From the NCBI GenBank assembly GCA_964605975.1, contig CAZSER010000040.1, positions 1 to 5,441 of the forward strand: DNA of 5,441 nt, given 5' to 3'. Under the pieces are notes generated by a model. That model ran no database searches. It was not told where the DNA came from and worked only from the letters and a program-made list of their open reading frames with translations. Both the position numbers and the translations under genes were made by a program. Within the stretch, counting starts at the first letter, position 1. Every line of letters begins with the position of its first letter. Source of the stretch: JBAYHA01 sp964605975. Lineage in GTDB: Bacteria > Patescibacteriota > Patescibacteriia > UBA11705 > JABHMO01. This document shows, piece after piece, positions 4,501-5,441 of this stretch.

Positions 4501-5441
4501 ATGGTCAAGAAAAGGGAGGTGAAAATCCTCTCACAACAAGGGACAAATATCTGGAGCAGGGTGCGAAAACTGCTACTGTTTTTTTTGTTTTTCGTCGTTG
4601 CTAGTGGCCCTTTGTTTTATTATTTTCAAGCTCAAGCCTATTCATGGAGTAGTGTTGATGTTGATGAAGGTGTTGCTGGAAGATATTCAACTCTTAAATA
4701 TGATAGTCAGGGTAATCCGGGGATAGTTTATTCTCGTGGGGGAACTTATGAACTTTATTATGCCTATCATGATGGGACTTCTTGGGGAACCGAAAGAATT
4801 GAAACGGGAATTGCTACTTGGCCATCGTTGGTTTTTGATGAGAATGATATTCCTCATGTGGCTTGGAATATAGGGGCACTTATGTATGCTAGAAGAGGTG
4901 CTTCTGCATTAGCAACATTTAATCCTGACAACGAAAAGAATGAGGCCGATGCGGTTAATACAAACTGGAATACGGTAAATACGGTAATTTTGAATAATAC
5001 CGATAATCCTGTAATTGCAATTGATGCTTCCGGTGGAATTGGAATTGCTGTTCAGAAAAAATTATCAGGAAACAAAGACCTTGCGTATGCTCGAAAGGTT
5101 GGGACTGGTGGTACGGGGTGTGAGGGTACGATTACAGCTTGGAGTTGTGAAGATATCTATACAACTAGCAGTCCAGGAGAGTCTAATAGTTTATTTTATG
5201 ATGATGACGGAGTGGCTATTATTGTCAGTGGATATAGTCAATCTTCCCCAACAACAGAAAATAAAGTTTTGGTTGCTAGTAGAAATGGTAATGGTTCCGG
5301 AGTTTGCGATGTTGCCGGAGCAAATAATACTAATTGGAACTGTGGTTTTGTTGATAATGCGGGGTCAACTTCTTTTGTCGGGTTAAGAGGTATTAGTGCA
5401 GATGTTGATGCAGAAACTAATGCTGATTATTTACCAGATAA
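4501..5441 (+). CDS. Large exported protein with beta-propeller-like repeats, truncated by the window
   Basis: The frame is open from ATG 4501 to the right edge, 313 complete codons with no stop. Residues 21-46 form a signal peptide: a basic end (VRKL), a hydrophobic core of Leu/Phe/Val, and a signal-peptidase I site AQA|YS after residue 46. No lipobox cysteine is present. The mature part is Asn/Gly/Thr/Asp-rich and made of repeated segments of the form hydrophobic-D-x-x-G-x-P-hydrophobic, then L-x-Y-A, then D-G-x-x-W. Examples are YDSQGNPGIVYS (67-78) with LYYAYHDGTSW (85-95), and VFDENDIPHVAW (111-122) with LMYARRG (127-133). This resembles the extracellular repeats 'LALDSSGNPHISY ... LKYA ... 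W', which probably form beta-propeller blades, so I infer a surface or secreted adhesin-like or binding protein. Four blade-like segments are visible and a fifth begins. Later segments carry Cys207/216 and Cys269/281. Alternative starts are GTG 4519 and GTG 4561; the latter has GGAG 4 nt upstream and gives a compact 26-residue signal peptide. Confidence 0.85.
   Translation, partial: MVKKREVKILSQQGTNIWSRVRKLLLFFLFFVVASGPLFYYFQAQAYSWSSVDVDEGVAGRYSTLKYDSQGNPGIVYSRGGTYELYYAYHDGTSWGTERIETGIATWPSLVFDENDIPHVAWNIGALMYARRGASALATFNPDNEKNEADAVNTNWNTVNTVILNNTDNPVIAIDASGGIGIAVQKKLSGNKDLAYARKVGTGGTGCEGTITAWSCEDIYTTSSPGESNSLFYDDDGVAIIVSGYSQSSPTTENKVLVASRNGNGSGVCDVAGANNTNWNCGFVDNAGSTSFVGLRGISADVDAETNADYLPD
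4512..4532 (+). promoter_or_regulatory. Shine-Dalgarno-like motif inside a small hairpin
   Basis: AAGGGAGGTGA (4512-4522) contains GGAGGTGA, eight bases complementary to the usual 16S rRNA 3' end. No start codon lies at a suitable distance downstream. GGGAGG (4514-4519) can pair with CCTCTC (4527-4532), one pair being G-T, around a 7-nt loop, which would hide the motif. If translation starts at 4501 it is inside the coding sequence; if at GTG 4561 it lies in the leader. Its role is uncertain. Confidence 0.4.

Noticed and set aside
5015..5386. A 123-codon plus-strand frame inside the exported protein gene.
   Set aside because: It is out of frame with the signal-peptide-bearing frame that runs unbroken from 4501 to the edge, and its product is a low-complexity Leu/Val-rich translation typical of a shadow frame.
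1..5441. A novel defence, mobile or CRISPR system.
   Set aside because: No repeat array, transposase, integrase, toxin-antitoxin pair or nuclease is visible; the window is housekeeping and envelope genes plus one exported repeat protein.

Overview
The window looks like a chromosomal segment of a small-genome, AT-rich bacterium, most likely a Candidate Phyla Radiation (Patescibacteria) member. The reasons are long A/T homopolymers, Lys/Asn/Ile/Phe-rich proteins, genes with very short leaders and no recognisable Shine-Dalgarno sequence, a bL31 with a basic tail, and a PrmC with NLPY in place of NPPY. The phylum is an inference from gene content and composition; no rRNA or other marker for placement is present. 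The genetic code appears standard: all six visible stop codons are TAA or TAG, and no in-frame TGA occurs in any gene, which argues against the UGA=Gly codes of Gracilibacteria and SR1.

Layout, left to right. (1) The end of an unrecognised plus-strand protein (1-375) ends in a perfect 26-bp palindromic terminator shared with the convergent minus-strand genes. (2) A minus-strand translation block, read in the order rpmE, prfA, prmC, fills 459-2858. rpmE has its own promoter and terminator. prfA and prmC are 3 nt apart and surely co-transcribed. The block encodes ribosomal protein bL31, peptide release factor RF1, and the methyltransferase that modifies the GGQ glutamine of RF1. A 10-N assembly gap (2055-2064) interrupts prfA and creates an artificial frame shift. 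The flanking codons suggest that only 5 bases are missing. (3) A divergent intergenic region (2859-3101) carries promoters for rpmE (minus) and for a YtxH-like small membrane protein (plus, 3102-3428). (4) The YtxH gene is followed by two hairpins with GCAA tetraloops and a strong terminator. (5) lgt, encoding prolipoprotein diacylglyceryl transferase, occupies 3581-4399. (6) A large exported protein begins at 4501 and runs off the right edge. It has a signal peptide and repeated segments that look like beta-propeller blades.

Functionally, the left half is translation termination and ribosome assembly, and the right half is the cell envelope. The exported protein lacks a lipobox cysteine, so it is not itself an Lgt substrate. 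Four of the five promoters proposed share an extended -10 (TGnTATAAT-like), three of them with the identical nonamer TGTTATAAT.

I found no mobile element, CRISPR array, tRNA, rRNA or defence system. The least ordinary items are the exported repeat protein, the tandem tetraloop hairpins, and the substituted motif residues in PrmC and Lgt.
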